A DNA stretch of 46,119 bases from Hypsibius dujardini (GCA_001579985.1 LRSR01004645.1:1-46119), one strand, 5' to 3'; numbered from the stretch's first letter, positions 1-13,310 are shown. Translations and numbers: made by a program. Notes: generated by a model not told the origin, from the letters alone.

Positions 1-1878
1 AACGATTCCCTGATGGTGGTAGGGAAATCCCAAGCAGCAGGTCACGTCGGCCGGATATCTGGAAGAAATACTAACGGTATCGCGGCAGTATTTGAGGGGC
101 AGTATTGTCTGAGGACGTCATGTGAAGTGTCTGTCGAGTGTTGGCAGGAGCGTTTAAGCAAATTAGAGTCCTCTGAGCATACACGGAATTACGTGGCGAA
201 AATCGATGCTCTGGATTTTCCGTGTGGTGGATAATTTCCCTCGCACATCACCGGTACGCGCCATGGTGGTTACCGACCGGCGCCGGCGTCATCGGTTAAA
301 CGTATGTGACCCGTACCGGTTCCATCCCGTTAGTCCAGATCGATATACGCATGAGAAAGAAGGGTAATCCCGTATAACGATTCCTGCAAATAAAAACACC
401 GATTGGGCATTCGGGATTTTTTATTGCGGTATTTATTTACTAGGTCACAAGGCGTGATGTTTTAAGCTTCGTATTCATGATTCAGGTTGCAGATTATCGA
501 ACAGTCTGCTAGTTCGCCACAGGGACACAGCGTAAAAACGGTAAAGCTTCCTCTTTAAAACACATTGCCACATACGAGCATGAGCGTTTGTAATTGACAT
601 ATGCAGGCCGCATATGTTAATTACAAATAAAGGGAGGACATTGTTAACTATGCAGTACGAGCATATTACTGTTCTACAAAGTTCTCGTACTGATATAACA
701 ATAACATTATCAGGACTTCATATGTTAGTATGAAATTGGTATAGTAAAGGTACATATAGTTTTCGTCTATAAAACTTTACAGGAAGCAATATCTTTTCGT
801 TCAGCAGACGCTGGCAATGGCAAGTGGCAATTGACGAGGCCGGGATGCGCTTTTGCTGAAGAACAAAAGAACACAAAATGGAACACAAAAGAACAGAGCG
901 AACGGGTAAATCGTTTGGTTAGGTTCGATCGCCCGATCGATTGATTGAACGATTTGATTGGTGAAACGAGTTTTATTCCAAGACATCTGTTGATTGATCG
1001 ATGAATTGGGATCACTGATCAAAAATTAAATCATGTCATGATTAAATCAAGCAATCAAGTCGTAAGCTTAAGTTGATAACATTATTAAACTATGCTTTAG
1101 TCCGCTGATGTCCGTTTTTAAAAGCTTGAGTGCAAAAAACCCTCATCAATTTTAAATATTTACATTATGAATCAGGAATATTTTTCCGACCTACCATGAT
1201 CCTCAGACTATCTGCGGCATCACTGTGCTGCGAGTCGAATAATCATCGCATCATCATCAAACTCTTCCCCTTTTCTCACCGTTCCTCGTCACACGGCCTT
1301 GGAACTTTCAGATTGCAGGTAAGACTGGTCAACATTCCTTCGTAGGATGCAATTTAGTGACCGTCCGGACGTTTTATCAGGCATGCCGAGGCGTGCATAA
1401 AGACCACCGAGGAGGTACAACACAAAAAAGTCTGAAGCATTCCGACCGGTTTCCGGTGAAATCTCCTTCCCCACCCGCTCCGAACACTGCTCCGCCGCCG
1501 GGATCGGCCAAACCATCGACGACAACAGTTTGGTCGCAGGTGGTGCTATGGATTCGGGGGTTGGACCTGCGACGGCGATTATTCGGGGAAGCATCCGTGC
1601 CGTATGGCGCTAAAAGGATTATGAGGATGTGAGTTCGGTTGTAAATTCTATTTGCTTGATTAATCGATTGATTGCACGGTTGATTGTTAACTTTGTTGAG
1701 TTTGTTCCTTCCTGCATTAGTTTAGTGATTACATATTTTTTGTTAGCATTTCAAAAATTGATTCATTGATGTCTTGATGAACAGATTGTACGGTTTTACT
1801 GTTTCGGCGATTGAGATTTCTCCCGTCATTTTTACTGGGTATTTGATTGTTTCGAACAGAGATTGACTTGTTAAAAGC
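1..1878. other. Left-end region, no recognised gene
   Basis: I find no exon with recognisable similarity here. A GC-rich stretch around 1357-1628 is open on the plus strand and ends in a good donor (GTGAGT at 1629), so it may be a 5' untranslated or leader exon of the next gene. It carries no useful ATG. The part from about 560 to 740 is rich in inverted repeats (annotated separately). Imperfect GATT-type tetranucleotide runs occur near 930-1020 and 1660-1780. Confidence 0.4.
587..627. repeat. 18-bp inverted repeat (hairpin) with 5-nt loop
   Basis: Left arm 587-604 (TTTGTAATTGACATATGC) pairs with right arm 610-627 with a single mismatch around a 5-nt loop. Nearby are an 8-bp inverted pair AGTACGAG/CTCGTACT (about 655-692) and the palindrome TTCATA-N6-TATGAA (about 718-735). 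Together they suggest a foldback element or its remnant. Confidence 0.7.
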
Positions 1879-2178
1879 ATGCCGGGTTTAGTTTCCGCTT
1901 TTTCCGTGCGTGGCCACATGGAATTCGTATCTCGTAGGAAAGCCTTAGACGGCCAGCCCGTCACGGCGGACCTCGTCTATTCCTTCAGCAAACAGAGCTT
2001 GGTTCGATTCTGTGGTACGGGAACAGGAATCATTTTCGTTCTGATAACACTTACATTTGTTTGGTGGTATTTCAAATCGAGATGGCAGTTGGAGCGAAGT
2101 AAGTACCAGGCAATCACTGCTGACTGCTATCCTCCCAACGTTTCCTTGCTCTGGGTTTGCCTTAGTTTTTATTTCTCT

Positions 2179-2235
<57 letters not shown>

Positions 2236-3224
2236 TTGTCTGCCTTCCTTCCTGCCTTCCTGCCTGATTGTTTGTTTTGTCAATCTGTCCCTCTGCTTCT
2301 ATTTTTGTCTGTTTGTTAGCATGGATATTTCATCTGTAATTCCCGTATTACTGATCGTCCGTTTATTAGTTTACTTTTTTGTCTCTTTCTGTTAGTAACT
2401 ATTCTATGTCTGCAAGTCGATCACTAGTAATTATTTTTACTTCTCTTTTAGCTCTCTGTCTCTGTCCACTTGTGAAGTATTCGTCGCTCATAAGCTGTCT
2501 GTCTGTGTTTTGTTTTGTCTGCGTCAGGTCCGTCGCATCCGTCTGTTGAGGTTTTATCTATTCTGTTCTCGTCATTTGTGTGAACTATTCAATGTTCATC
2601 TGCCTTATCCGTGGCTGACAGTTGCCGACAATTTCAGCTGCCCTACCGCCCTACTGGCCTGAAAACAGAGCGGATGAAATTGGGGACGTTTACCGTCCGG
2701 CAATGTTCAACACGAAGGAGCAATACGCATTTGCCTACCTTTTTTCTGCTTGTCTGACGCTGGCGGTGGGAGTTATCACTCGCCGCTTACCGCTGCGAAT
2801 CTACTACGATAGCATACACGAAGTGTTCGCCATTGTCCACTTGAACGCGTTCGGACGCAATGTCATCACGCTCGTGAAGCCCGGACGAGTCCGCCTCGCT
2901 AGAGAAAGCTCATTTTTTGGATCCTTCTTTGGCGACACGGAGATTTTGAACGACCAAGGGAAGGCGGTGCAGAAGTTGCGGATTAACAGCGGCGGTTTTA
3001 CCATGCCTTACTACTACAACCTGATGGTGGGCTCCTTCACCGGGGCAGAAGGAGATTTCGACTCGGAGTCGGACCAGTCCCCGTTTGAAGGGTATTTCCC
3101 GGAGCGGCCTGTGAGCGTGGTGGAACCGCTGTCGCCTAATGCCGATCTGGCGGAACGCGTCGCTCAACGCAATGCCGAGAAACTGGAAGCACTAAGGCGG
3201 CTAACAAATAATAAAATGAGCTGA
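1879..3224 (+). CDS. TMEM186/TMEM70-like two-pass membrane protein
   Basis: Two exons, 1879-2098 and 2638-3224 (268 aa). The intron has a GTAAGT donor and a TTTCAG acceptor, and phase 1 is kept across it. The protein has two hydrophobic segments, at about residues 46-65 and 102-120. A beta-rich stretch with a His-Leu-Asn motif near residue 141 follows, then an acidic and basic C-terminal tail. This layout (two closely spaced membrane helices, then a region containing HLN and a late YYNLMVG segment) resembles TMEM186 and more distantly TMEM70/TMEM223. Those are mitochondrial inner-membrane proteins involved in respiratory complex assembly. The family call is my recognition from memory and is moderate at best. 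The ATG at 1879 was chosen because a stop lies in frame at 1864; an upstream leader exon ending at 1628 could splice to 1878 in phase. The intron holds a TCTG microsatellite. It converges on QNG1. Confidence 0.5.
2178..2300. repeat. (TCTG)n microsatellite in TMEM186-like intron
   Basis: About twelve perfect TCTG units from about 2180 decay into TTTG/TTCC variants up to about 2300. The tract lies wholly inside intron 1 of the flanking gene. Confidence 0.9.
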
Positions 3225-3439
3225 CCTTGTGGTGTTGTGAATGTGATATTTTTAACGTGTGACCGAATTTTGTTTCCTTTTTATCAAGCGAAAACTAGAG
3301 AATGTATCTAATGGGAAAAAATTAATCATCCTTCTGGCTGTGGTCCGGCAGTGAGAAAGACCCAGTCACAGGAATGTACGAATGAATTTCCGCACGTTTG
3401 GATGCAGGCCGACGAAAACACTGATCCGGTACGGGAGGA

Positions 3440-5415
3440 TCAGTAATAGATGCATCGCACTTTGTGGTAGGGAGTGTGTTTCATGTCGTCGTTGTGGAGC
3501 TGCCGGTAGTCCCACAAATAGTGATCGAGTACAATGGCGTTGACTTCGGGCTGATCCGGAGCATTTGCGCCGGCAGTCTTTATCAACCGGTTGAGTTCGT
3601 TCTTCAGGAGCTGCAAGCAACGGTTTTTTTATGTGATCAGAAAGTTAGCTCATTAGCCTCTTTAATACGCTTGTCTGTCTGTCTGTTTTCTGTATGTCTG
3701 TATCTGGTCTGTCTGTCTGTCTATCTGTGTGTGCCTGCCTGCTTGCCTGTCTATCCGCTGAATGACTAAGTTCGAATATTTGTCGCCCAGCCTGGCTGCC
3801 CACGTCTCTCACCTCGGAGACATGGATGGTGCAACCGCGGATTTCCTCCTCCTCGTGCTCTCCGTACTGGAACATATAGTTGGCATCCAATTTCTTCTGC
3901 AGCTCCGGACTGTACGTCATGGTTCCGAAGTAGTTGAGAACTTGGGGAACGAAACAGCTGTTCATCAAAACTACGATGCCGAGGCAAATAAGTTAAATCA
4001 TGTCCTTTCTCACCTTGAGGAATGCGATAGTCCGCGAAAATGGTCAGTTGGTCAATGTCAGTAAACATGCCGAATCCTTCTCCCTCAAAACAGGCCCAAA
4101 CGTCGGCGACTAGAATCTGGGCACGTTTATAAAACTCCACTGGAACACAGGCAAGGCAGATCTTACGAGTCTAGTGAATTAGCCAATGTGAAAGTAAGCT
4201 CAACAGCGGTACTTGTACCTTTCTCTCCCTTAAAGATCCCCGTATCGCGGTACGAGGGGAAATCATTCAGGATGGTCTCAAGCAGCTTCTGTGAGCTGTT
4301 TCCAGCGGCACGGATAGCGTTAAGGAAGGTTCCTCCATATTTCTAGTAAAGGGACCAAAGATCTTGGCTACAGTACAGCTGCCATCGGTCAGCTTGAAAA
4401 AAACGGCGGGAACCCCAAAAACGCGAAGAAAAACGGAAACTTAATCGCGACTGCACGGACCTCGACAAGAACTTTCCCAGCTTCCTGGAGGTTCGCTCGT
4501 CGCTCCGCTAACATGGGCATTTCCCCTTTTCCGCTGGCACGAAAGATGTGGCTCACTTGAGCGTCGGTGATGCTGGCCAGATATCGTGCGTCCAAAATCG
4601 GTATCCCCTCCTGCAAATCCAGAGAGTAATTCAACTCGGCTTACGATCAGTCATATGGTGATCAAGGGAAAGTCTTTGAGTTTCAGCATGAAAATCACGC
4701 GTACATCGATAGCGCGATTGATCGCCGCACAGCAACTCCAGTAGCCGGTGTACCTCTTTCCTCGATACTCGACGGCATACTTCTCGGGTGATGTAACGTC
4801 CTCCACCTCCGACCAGAACGAGAAGTTTAGAGTGTCCGCCACAAATATCCTGCAAAAAAACCGAATTGTATAAATCGATCGAGTGATTGGAGTGCAGTTG
4901 CAACAAACGATATGCAAGTAATCAATCGATTGATGAATTGAGAGCCGCTTTTGATTCTACGTCCTTGCAAGCGATTGATTGATTGTTTTGCTCACATATT
5001 CTTCCGAATATACAATATTCTTCCGACGCGATTTAAGCCCACTCCCGAGTCCTTCCTGACCATATAGCCGATTGAGTTCAGTAAGGCGGTAAGTATTCAC
5101 TTATTACTAATTGTCATCTGTACGGACTACGGGCCAACAAACGTACCAATCGACGGCGGCCTGATCCCCGCTTTTCGGATGCAATTCGTGCTTCTTCCAC
5201 CGGTCCAATCCCATTTCTCCGCACCGCGAGTGAGTCACCAGGAGTTGTGCCAATTTCGCTACAGCATCCAGATGAATTGCCACACTGTCGCTGGCGGACG
5301 CAATGAATTTGGCCGAATGCCGGACGCGTGAGCTTGGCGATCCGGACAAGGGCAAATCCGCCGGCGAACGCGCGACATCGACATCCCCGTTGGCGCTGGA
5401 TGATGGTTGAACCAT
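3440..5415 (-). CDS. QNG1: Queuosine 5'-phosphate N-glycosylase/hydrolase (QNG1, DUF2419)
   Basis: Seven exons: 5415-5147, 4849-4705, 4610-4461, 4342-4219, 4139-4014, 3940-3813 and 3610-3440. The 370-aa product (human 341 aa) keeps phase at every junction. The family releases queuine base from queuosine nucleotides so that it can be reused for tRNA wobble modification. Diagnostic stretches are [10 protein letters not shown] (residues about 95-104), [23 protein letters not shown] (about 232-244), FADYRIPQ (264-271), [18 protein letters not shown] and the conserved ending RCIYY before the stop. The N-terminal 40 residues are poorly conserved, as expected. All donors are GT and all acceptors AG. 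Intron 6 carries a TCTG tract (3670-3760). The stop codon is 215 bp from that of the convergent TMEM186-like gene. The identification is close to certain. Confidence 0.96.
3668..3760. repeat. (TCTG)n microsatellite in QNG1 intron 6
   Basis: Imperfect TCTG/TCTA units between exons 6 and 7 of QNG1. On the sense strand of that gene the tract reads CAGA. Confidence 0.85.
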
Positions 5416-6519
5416 TTTTTGGGTGGAAATAGGCGCTCAGTAGCTGTGTACCTGTAGTGATAAGCGAGTAATTGTACGCTGGGCCGAGGAGACAGGAAAT
5501 GCAAAATGAACTCGCTAATATTGCTAATGGCCACTGCACTGATTGGTTGATTGATCGATTATTAGTGATGCGAGTTGCCCGAGTTCGACTGCGTGAGGAA
5601 CAAACAGGGAAATCCTACAGGAACAAACGGAAATCCTACAAGAACAATTATATTCGTAACTGCGGAGTAATATGTTCCTTCGCCACGAGAATAATATTGG
5701 CGACCGTGGAGTGATACGTTCCTTCGCGGAGAATAATACTCCGAACAAACGGAAAACCTACAGGAACAAACGGAAAACCTACAGGAACAAACGGAAAACC
5801 TACAGGAACAAAAGGAAAACCTACAGGAACAAAAGGAAAACCTACAGGAACAAACGGAAATTTTTCTTTGTTTCTTTTTCCTTCTTCCTTCCTGACAAGT
5901 GCTTTTATCTCTGCCGGGATTTTTCATGTCAATAACAAAGGCACCGAAGGACTGGGAATCCGCGCCCGTGTTGGAATTGACTAGTAAAGAGTGGCGGAGT
6001 AAAGGGTGTTCTGGAATCGGGAGAGCTTTCGACAGTTTGGCGTCTCGCGTTTGACGATGCCCGCGCCGCGCGGTTTCAGGGACTGCGAAAGGGGAGTTCA
6101 CCAAGTTTTTTCTTACTTTGGCTTACGTTTTTACTTTTGTCTATCAGCTAAAATCATTTGTTCGCCGCTTCGTAGTACGTGTATGCCGCTGCAGAAACGA
6201 CTGCCGGCAAAGATGTGGCTCTTTCAGCTTTTCATCAAAGTCGAGTAACAGGAATCCACAAATCATTTCGTCAGAACTCGGAGAACAAAATAAGTCTTTC
6301 ACAAAAAGTCCCTACTAATTCAAAGCAATAGGCAACGTGCAGCAACGCAGTATGTATCGGTTGCCAAACGGATCGGATAAGTATGTTTAAAAGAAAAACA
6401 CAACAGCACCACAAGATAAGAACGCTTAACATGGACTGGCGAATGCGGCCGAAGGGAAAGCTATGGTCAATTGAGATGTAAACGCTTCGATTCCGGTGTA
6501 GCGTGTGGTGAGAGAACGA
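5416..6519. other. Spacer between QNG1 start and ARF stop
   Basis: No protein-coding gene is recognised. The spacer holds GATT-type runs, degenerate precursors of the 21-bp repeat (5595-5655), two related copies of a roughly 35-bp segment containing GTTCCTTCG (about 5660-5735), and the minisatellite itself. QNG1 is transcribed away from it, so this is the QNG1 upstream region. The right part (about 6000-6519) should include the ARF 3' untranslated region. Confidence 0.5.
5743..5862. repeat. 21-bp minisatellite, about 5.6 copies
   Basis: The plus-strand unit is AACAAACGGAAAACCTACAGG, with a C/A variant in two copies. It is open in several frames (for example NKRKTYR repeats on plus), which is a property of a 21-bp period and not evidence of a gene. 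It lies about 330 bp upstream of the QNG1 ATG. Confidence 0.92.
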
Positions 6520-7762
<1,243 letters not shown>

Positions 7763-8716
7763 CTTGGAATTGAAATATTTTGCCCAAGACTCAGTTTTCC
7801 AAATTAAGCCTACAAATCAAGCCACGATAAAAAGCAAACTCCTCCAAAGTGTCCAAATGTAGAGGAATGAAAAACGATATTCGATGAAGCCTTAAGCTAC
7901 GCTACGTCATCTTGCTTACACACTTACCGCTTTCGCTTATATATCACAACACGTAATCAAAAGGTCCCACAAGTTCTCCCACAGGTTCAATCTGATTTCG
8001 TACAAGTCCTTTTTGTTGACCGATTGCGCAGGACTCAAAAAACGTGGCTGTACAGCAAAGCAAAGTGATGCGAAAGGTTCTCGAACGAGCCTCTCTCTTC
8101 ATAACAAACCACCAGCCCTCATTTCCACCAATAGCACCCGAGCGTCTGGAACACCCGTGCCGTGATTGGCTGACTCCGCCTTTCAACTCATTCAAGCCAA
8201 TCAACAACTACTTTGTGTTACAATAGATCAAAACCCCTCAGGAGTCAAGAGTCAGAAATACCATGGTGTTTTCGCTAGGTTTTTTTTACACTTACATCTG
8301 GATGCTTGAATTGTATCTAACCATAATCGGTAATTCTCAGTATGCTCCTGCTACGATATCAAGATCGTTCGAAGCATTGATCCGGTGTCCTACGAGCGCA
8401 TGTCTAGTCTGGTGACTTCCGGCTGCACAACCAGTGAATTTATTTCACACAACAAACCAATTTCAGAGCCGACCCGCGCGCGGAAAGCCGATGATGACAA
8501 ACAAACCCTTCCCAACAATGCAATAACATGTAATTATGTAACGGGCAAAATCTACAATTAGCAGTAGTAAAGGGTCAGAGCTCAAAAGACAATAGCACCG
8601 CTCAGATTTCTTCCGACGCGACAGTGTGCAAGTGATGGCGGATGACACGGAGCATCAGTAAAATCAGCAGGGCAGCGGGCGAGTAATCGGCAAATGTAGC
8701 GCGGCAAGCGCGTCAA
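7763..8716. promoter_or_regulatory. ARF upstream region / ARMC10-like 3' flank
   Basis: No gene is seen. The ARF gene starts at 7762, so its promoter should lie at the left of this interval. Two CCAAT-type pentamers in opposite orientations occur at about 8164-8169 (GATTGG) and 8195-8201 (AGCCAAT), but they are too far upstream to claim function. The right part precedes the ARMC10-like stop codon and probably contains its 3' untranslated region. Confidence 0.35.
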
Positions 8717-11088
8717 TTAAAACGCAGCAGCCGCCAGCTCGGGCTGCTGTCGGGCACCGCTAAAGCCCAGGATATCACCAGAAATTCCTCGCAACTCTTG
8801 GTTGGCCGTGGTCGCGGCGATGACGGTGGACCGTGCGTGGAGGTCGCACATAATCTGCCCGGACGAGAGGGAGGAGCCCAGCGAGTCCGGTCGGTGAGCA
8901 CAGATGGAGAGACACTCAACGTGCGCCGCGGCGTAGCGGAGGATGTTGCGGAGAAAGACAGCGTGCCGAAGGAGTATGGCTTCCGTCACGGCAGGGTTCA
9001 GGTAAAGTCTGAGGAAAGCCGGTGGAACCTAAGAGGAGGGAAAGGGAATAACATCTTCAAACTAATCACTCAATCCAGGATATGGCTAGACACTAGTGTT
9101 GTTTAAATACATTTAAAAGATACTTTAAATGGCGCAAAAAGCGGTCTTTGATTCTAAGCAAAAACTCGTTTTACATATTTCAAGTGACAAAAATAAAAAT
9201 CGATACTTAATATTTTATTTAAAACCAAACAAGTTATTAAAACAACACTATATACCTTTGCGTTGAGAAGTCTTGGTATTGATTCCTCGTTGCAGGATAA
9301 GTTAACCAGCACCTTGAGGGCCTGAAGCTTCTCATTGTCGGTCGACTGTGCGGCAGCGTCGAATTTCGAGAAGAGCAGCTCCATCCCGAGCTCGGGGAAT
9401 TTCACGTGATTCTGCGGAAGCACCGACAAGTTGAGGAGGGCCGTCAAACAATTCAGCTGAAGTCCTTCGTAGTTAGCCGATGCGAGGGCGTCGAGAATGT
9501 CGGGAATGCAATCCTAAAGTCACAAAAAAGTAAGGTTGTGATAAACGACAACGTCACACGGTTTGTCACGCTCAACCGCAGCGCTCGCCCGCGAACCTTT
9601 AGAAACTGTTGATTTGCTTCGTTGACGGCCAGATTGCTCATGGCTTGCACCACGACGCTTTTGATCGTTTCCGGTGCGGAGGACTTCAACAGATCCCATA
9701 GAGCTTCCAGACATCCGGCTTCTCTCAACGAGTCCTGAGAGAAACGTCAAACCACATTTAGTTCGGTTGATCTATCCGGTTGAGAGGATCTAGAAAAGGT
9801 TCAGCCTCATCAAATACGACGAGTGTACCTGGTTGTTCTTGAAGGTGGAACAGTTTGAAATGGCCGTGATTAGCTTCATAAATAGCTCCTCGTCTTGTTG
9901 CGCATAATGCGTTGAAACGAGTTTGACGAGACACTTGGCGTCCAGCTCAGACACGCTCTTCAGCGACTGCTCTGTTTGGCTTTTCATCACCTGCAGAGAA
10001 CGTCATCTCCATTCGGCGACTAAAGTCAGTGGAAAGCAGGCAGACATGACCAGAAGCAAAAATGGCAGACAACGACAGATTGACACAGAAATCGAGCATT
10101 AAGAAGCAGAGTGTGCAAAGCGGCAATCCACGAGCTTACCTCCAGACCGAATGCTTGCAGCTGCTTGTCGAATTTCAGCGTATTCACCCGGACAATGGCC
10201 TTGGACTCATCAGGTGAATTCAGACCGCACAACAAAGAATTGATCCCAACATCCAACGGCATCCCCATTCCCATGCCAAAAAACATGTTGGCCCGCGGTG
10301 TCGACGGGAGACTGGTGTTGCCTCGCCCGCCGCGCAGCGTCTGCCGCGAAAGCTGCTTGAGCCGGCGTTGAAACGTCGGGTTGGGAGAGGCGACTATGTT
10401 GGAAGACGACATCCATGAGCTGTACTGCTGGCCGAACGGCAAGTCCAGCGCGTCAAATCCGTTGGACGCAGACGGTGGGGAAGCGTGAAGTGCCGTGGAT
10501 AAGGCCAGTGCATCAGCTGGGTCTGGTGAAAAAGAGATGTGAAAACAGTCAAGATCTATTTACACAAGGCTTATTATCTGCACAGTGTGTTCCCATCAAA
10601 ATCATGACATGTAACTATCACCTATTGCAGGCAAAAACATCCACAGGCCGTTCGAGAGACAGGCAAACAGGCAGACAGATAGGCAGACAGACATGAAGAC
10701 ATAAAAACAGTAAGAGAGACAGCCAAACAGAAAGACAGACAGCAAGACAGACAGACAAACAAACAGACAGACAGACAGACAAGATGGATGAAGCTGGCGA
10801 CGGTCGATACTAAACTAATTGGGTAAAGAATTACACGAGCAAGATAGACGGACGATCAGACAGAAATGCAAAGGACGTCTCAAGGGCAAATTCAGAGAAA
10901 TCGAAAAGAAATCAGGAAGGAACTTCCATACCAAGATCAGAAACTTCTCCCCGATTCCAGTAGTTGACCAGTTTGATCAACCGAAATCCCATGTACGCAG
11001 CACCGGCAATCGCGGCCGTATTGACAATGGTCCGATTCAATCCCTGCTCACCGCCCCGGACTGGAAACAGTGTATGGTGGGCCTCCAT
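8717..11088 (-). CDS. ARMC10/ARMCX-like armadillo protein with N-terminal membrane anchor
   Basis: Six exons: 11088-10932, 10522-10140, 9990-9829, 9734-9597, 9513-9256 and 9028-8717 (469 aa; human ARMC10 is about 343). Every junction is GT-AG and phase-consistent. Residues about 21-41 form a hydrophobic segment followed by basic residues, the arrangement used by ARMC10 and ARMCX proteins to sit in the mitochondrial outer membrane. A low-complexity linker follows (GMGMGMP, Pro/Ser-rich). Armadillo helices come next: AISNCSTFKNNQ, AMSNLAVNEANQQFL, TALLNLSVLPQNH and LKVLVNLSCNEES, spaced as in ARMC10. The C-terminal helix LRLYLNPAVTEAILLRHAVF resembles the final ARMC10 repeat. The role in vertebrates is mitochondrial dynamics and transport; here it is inferred only. 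The start ATG at 11088 is preferred over a TTG upstream. Intron 1 holds an ACAG tract and intron 5 a small inverted-repeat element. Confidence 0.78.
9094..9250. mobile_element. 157-bp AT-rich inverted-repeat element (hAT-like MITE candidate) in ARMC10-like intron 5
   Basis: It begins TAGTGTTGTTTAAAT and ends in the near-perfect inverse ATTAAAACAACACTA, with AT-rich non-coding DNA between. The right end lies 4 nt from the splice donor at 9255. The termini match those of the element at 17149-17288. Flanking 8-mers do not match, so no target-site duplication is claimed here. Confidence 0.55.
10640..10785. repeat. (ACAG)n microsatellite in ARMC10-like intron 1
   Basis: ACAG units interrupted by variants, all within the first intron. 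On the sense strand of the host gene it reads CTGT. Confidence 0.85.
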
Positions 11089-12692
11089 CTTCCACAAACT
11101 CCGGATTAGAAACTCTGAATTTGTATCAAATCACAATCCCAATGGGATGGCGATGAAGAGTGAGGACGAGTCCAAGCAACCGAGTCTGTAAAGAAGAACC
11201 AACACAAACTCTCTTTAGCATACCGCCGGCAGCTGACACACGGAACGGGACAGCCATCATCAAAAGACATTCAACACGAGACATTTTTCCGACACCAAGA
11301 CCAACTCCCGAAATAGCTGTCATTACGGACTAAAACACGGGACCATCAACATTGGGGGCCCTGTGTGGTGGTGGTTACGGTTCGTGACAAGTATTGCGGA
11401 TGGTAACAGACGCCATCGAGCGATCGATATTCCAGGCCACCATCCGTCGAAGAGAGACGTGCACACACAACACACAGTACTGCACGGTACACACCCCGTT
11501 TTAGGTTTCTCACGCAAATACATAGTGCTGTAGTCCGTAGGCTAGGCAGTCAGTCAGTCAGTCAGCCTTGCGGATGAAATCGCAGACACTATTCTTGACT
11601 GCGTGTGGCATCTCTCAGACGCGGCGGACGAGCGCGCGCGGTTAACGCATCGGATTGTGTTTGAAAGACTCACTCACTCGCTCGCATCCCTCTCCGTGCT
11701 ACAGCGGACAACCGTTTATTTAGACCGTCTTGCAGAAATGCAGACCTATCGAAGCGCGATGCCGTTGCTTTTTCGCAGTGCTGCGGCGTCTTTTCGGCCC
11801 GACTGTGTAAATGTCGCGTGAGCGCTGTCCGGTCGGTCGGTCGACAAATGTAAAGTTCAGCTGATGGTGACGACGGATAGATTACATAAAAAAGCATCTA
11901 ATCTTATCGGCATTTGAAGTATACTAGCAACACCCGCAAGAGAATCTGCAGAATAAAGCGTCGCTATTTTTGACACCGTAAACGCTTGGTTCTTTACCCC
12001 AGAAATCAGTGGAACAAACAGCCACTCCCAAGTAAAAATCTTTTCGAATGGTTTAAACATCCGGTAGAATTTCAATTTCGCTCCCACGCTCCCACACTTT
12101 AATTGCAGATCGTCTACGCTTATGTCAGATCTGTCGAGAAAGTCTGTATTTTAAACACGCGAACTACATCAACTGCATCGTGATATCAGCCTCTCAATCA
12201 AATCATTTTTCCATCTTGAAAATTCCAGTTGACGAACACAAATTACGAGACAATCAACGGATCAATCATTCAGTTCCCGAAAAATATCGGACGGTTCGAA
12301 GAAAGAAGCTCTTAACCATGATTTTTGAATTTTTTCAAACTACACTTAAATTTTACTGCACAAACATGTCATTTGAGAACATTTTAATTTACAACTCCTC
12401 CAATTAAGAGCATACTCCTATTACTGCAGTGCATGGAATGATTTAAATGGCAAGCAGAATCCAATCGATCCAATCAGCCAATCAAGCAGATTCGGTCGCA
12501 CTCTGGTGTGCTCAATCCTAATACTGGTCCACAACAAACAACACGCCATGCTGAAACTCGCCTCAACTCACTAATGTGAAATATGGATTGCTCGAATCTC
12601 GATGGGAGTGTACTGCTCATTAAAGCGGCACGATAAAAGAAAGACAGACACAAACAAACGAAAATAATACGTTCAACTCTAAGAAAACTCAC

Positions 12693-13310
12693 CTTCCCAA
12701 AAGCGTCCTCCGAAACAATGAGCCGGCCAAGCCACTCGGTTGAAAATTGAAATTGAAATTCCTCTTCCCAAAATACGTCCAAAAAGAATGAAATCTCGCT
12801 CCGACAGAGGACCTTACTCGATAAACGAAGACCCAACTCCAAACAGGGAATTCCTCAAGGGACGTTCTGTAAAATCAATCAAATTCTTGTTCGCTGATAA
12901 GGTATCTCGTCAATCCGAATATTTTTCTCGGTTCTCCGGTTCGTGATGAATTCCCAAGTTGCACGGGACGGCTTTATCTGGTCCGCGGGGTGGCAAAGGA
13001 AAATATCATGGGCCACGTGCAGCGTGCTAGGCTTCTTTCCAATGAAATACACTAAAAAAAATTCAACTGCGTTATTAGAGGGCAAAGCTGTACCGGGAAA
13101 GTGAAATCTAAAATCTGGATTGGATAGTTTTGACCCACCGGAATTCTTCTTGGAGAAAGAGATGAAGGTCCATGAAAAAAAAGGTGAGCATTCCGAAACT
13201 TCACAACAAAATCACAACAAATCTTATCTTCAGGCCCCAAATCCCAAATGCACGGTGCGGTGCACTCCTGCTGACTAGAATCTCTACTAGTATGATGCAG
13301 AACCACGTAG
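12693..13310 (-). pseudogene. Possible minus-strand exons of a decayed or unresolved gene
   Basis: On the minus strand a reading frame ends at 12693 in a strong donor (AAG|GTGAGT). It encodes FWEEEFQFQFSTEWLGRL and then SEDAFGK, which resembles the aromatic-Glu-Glu-Phe strand of C2 domains (as in RasGAPs). Upstream, an acceptor-like AG near 13050 precedes an open stretch with FIGKKPSTLHVAHDIF. I could not join these in phase or find downstream exons before the ARMC10-like gene. It may be a relic, a gene with divergent exons, or chance. Confidence 0.22.

Noticed and set aside
915-935. B-box-like GGTTCGATCGCC suggesting a tRNA gene
   Set aside because: There is no A box or cloverleaf upstream. 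No tRNA was found anywhere in the window.
1357-1632. 91-codon plus-strand open frame
   Set aside because: It starts at a GTG after a stop and has no internal ATG except at its end. At most it is a leader exon of the TMEM186-like gene, so it is not listed as a gene.
2057-2395. Open frames rich in SVCLSVCL or DRQTDRQT, here and at 18221, 24345, 25440, 41569, 42607, 44541
   Set aside because: They are translations of TCTG/CAGA microsatellites, which lack stop codons in several frames.
3464-4064. Plus-strand open frames over QNG1
   Set aside because: They are antisense to QNG1 exons whose protein is unmistakable, and they include repeat-coded residues from the TCTG tract.
5672-5935. NKRKTYR repeat protein on plus (and a CSCRFSV repeat on minus)
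   Set aside because: A 21-bp period keeps all frames open. There are no splice sites, no similarity and no conserved start.
12740-12946. Plus-strand open frame of 68 codons in the spacer
   Set aside because: It overlaps the minus-strand exon-like block, has no splice context and resembles no family I know.
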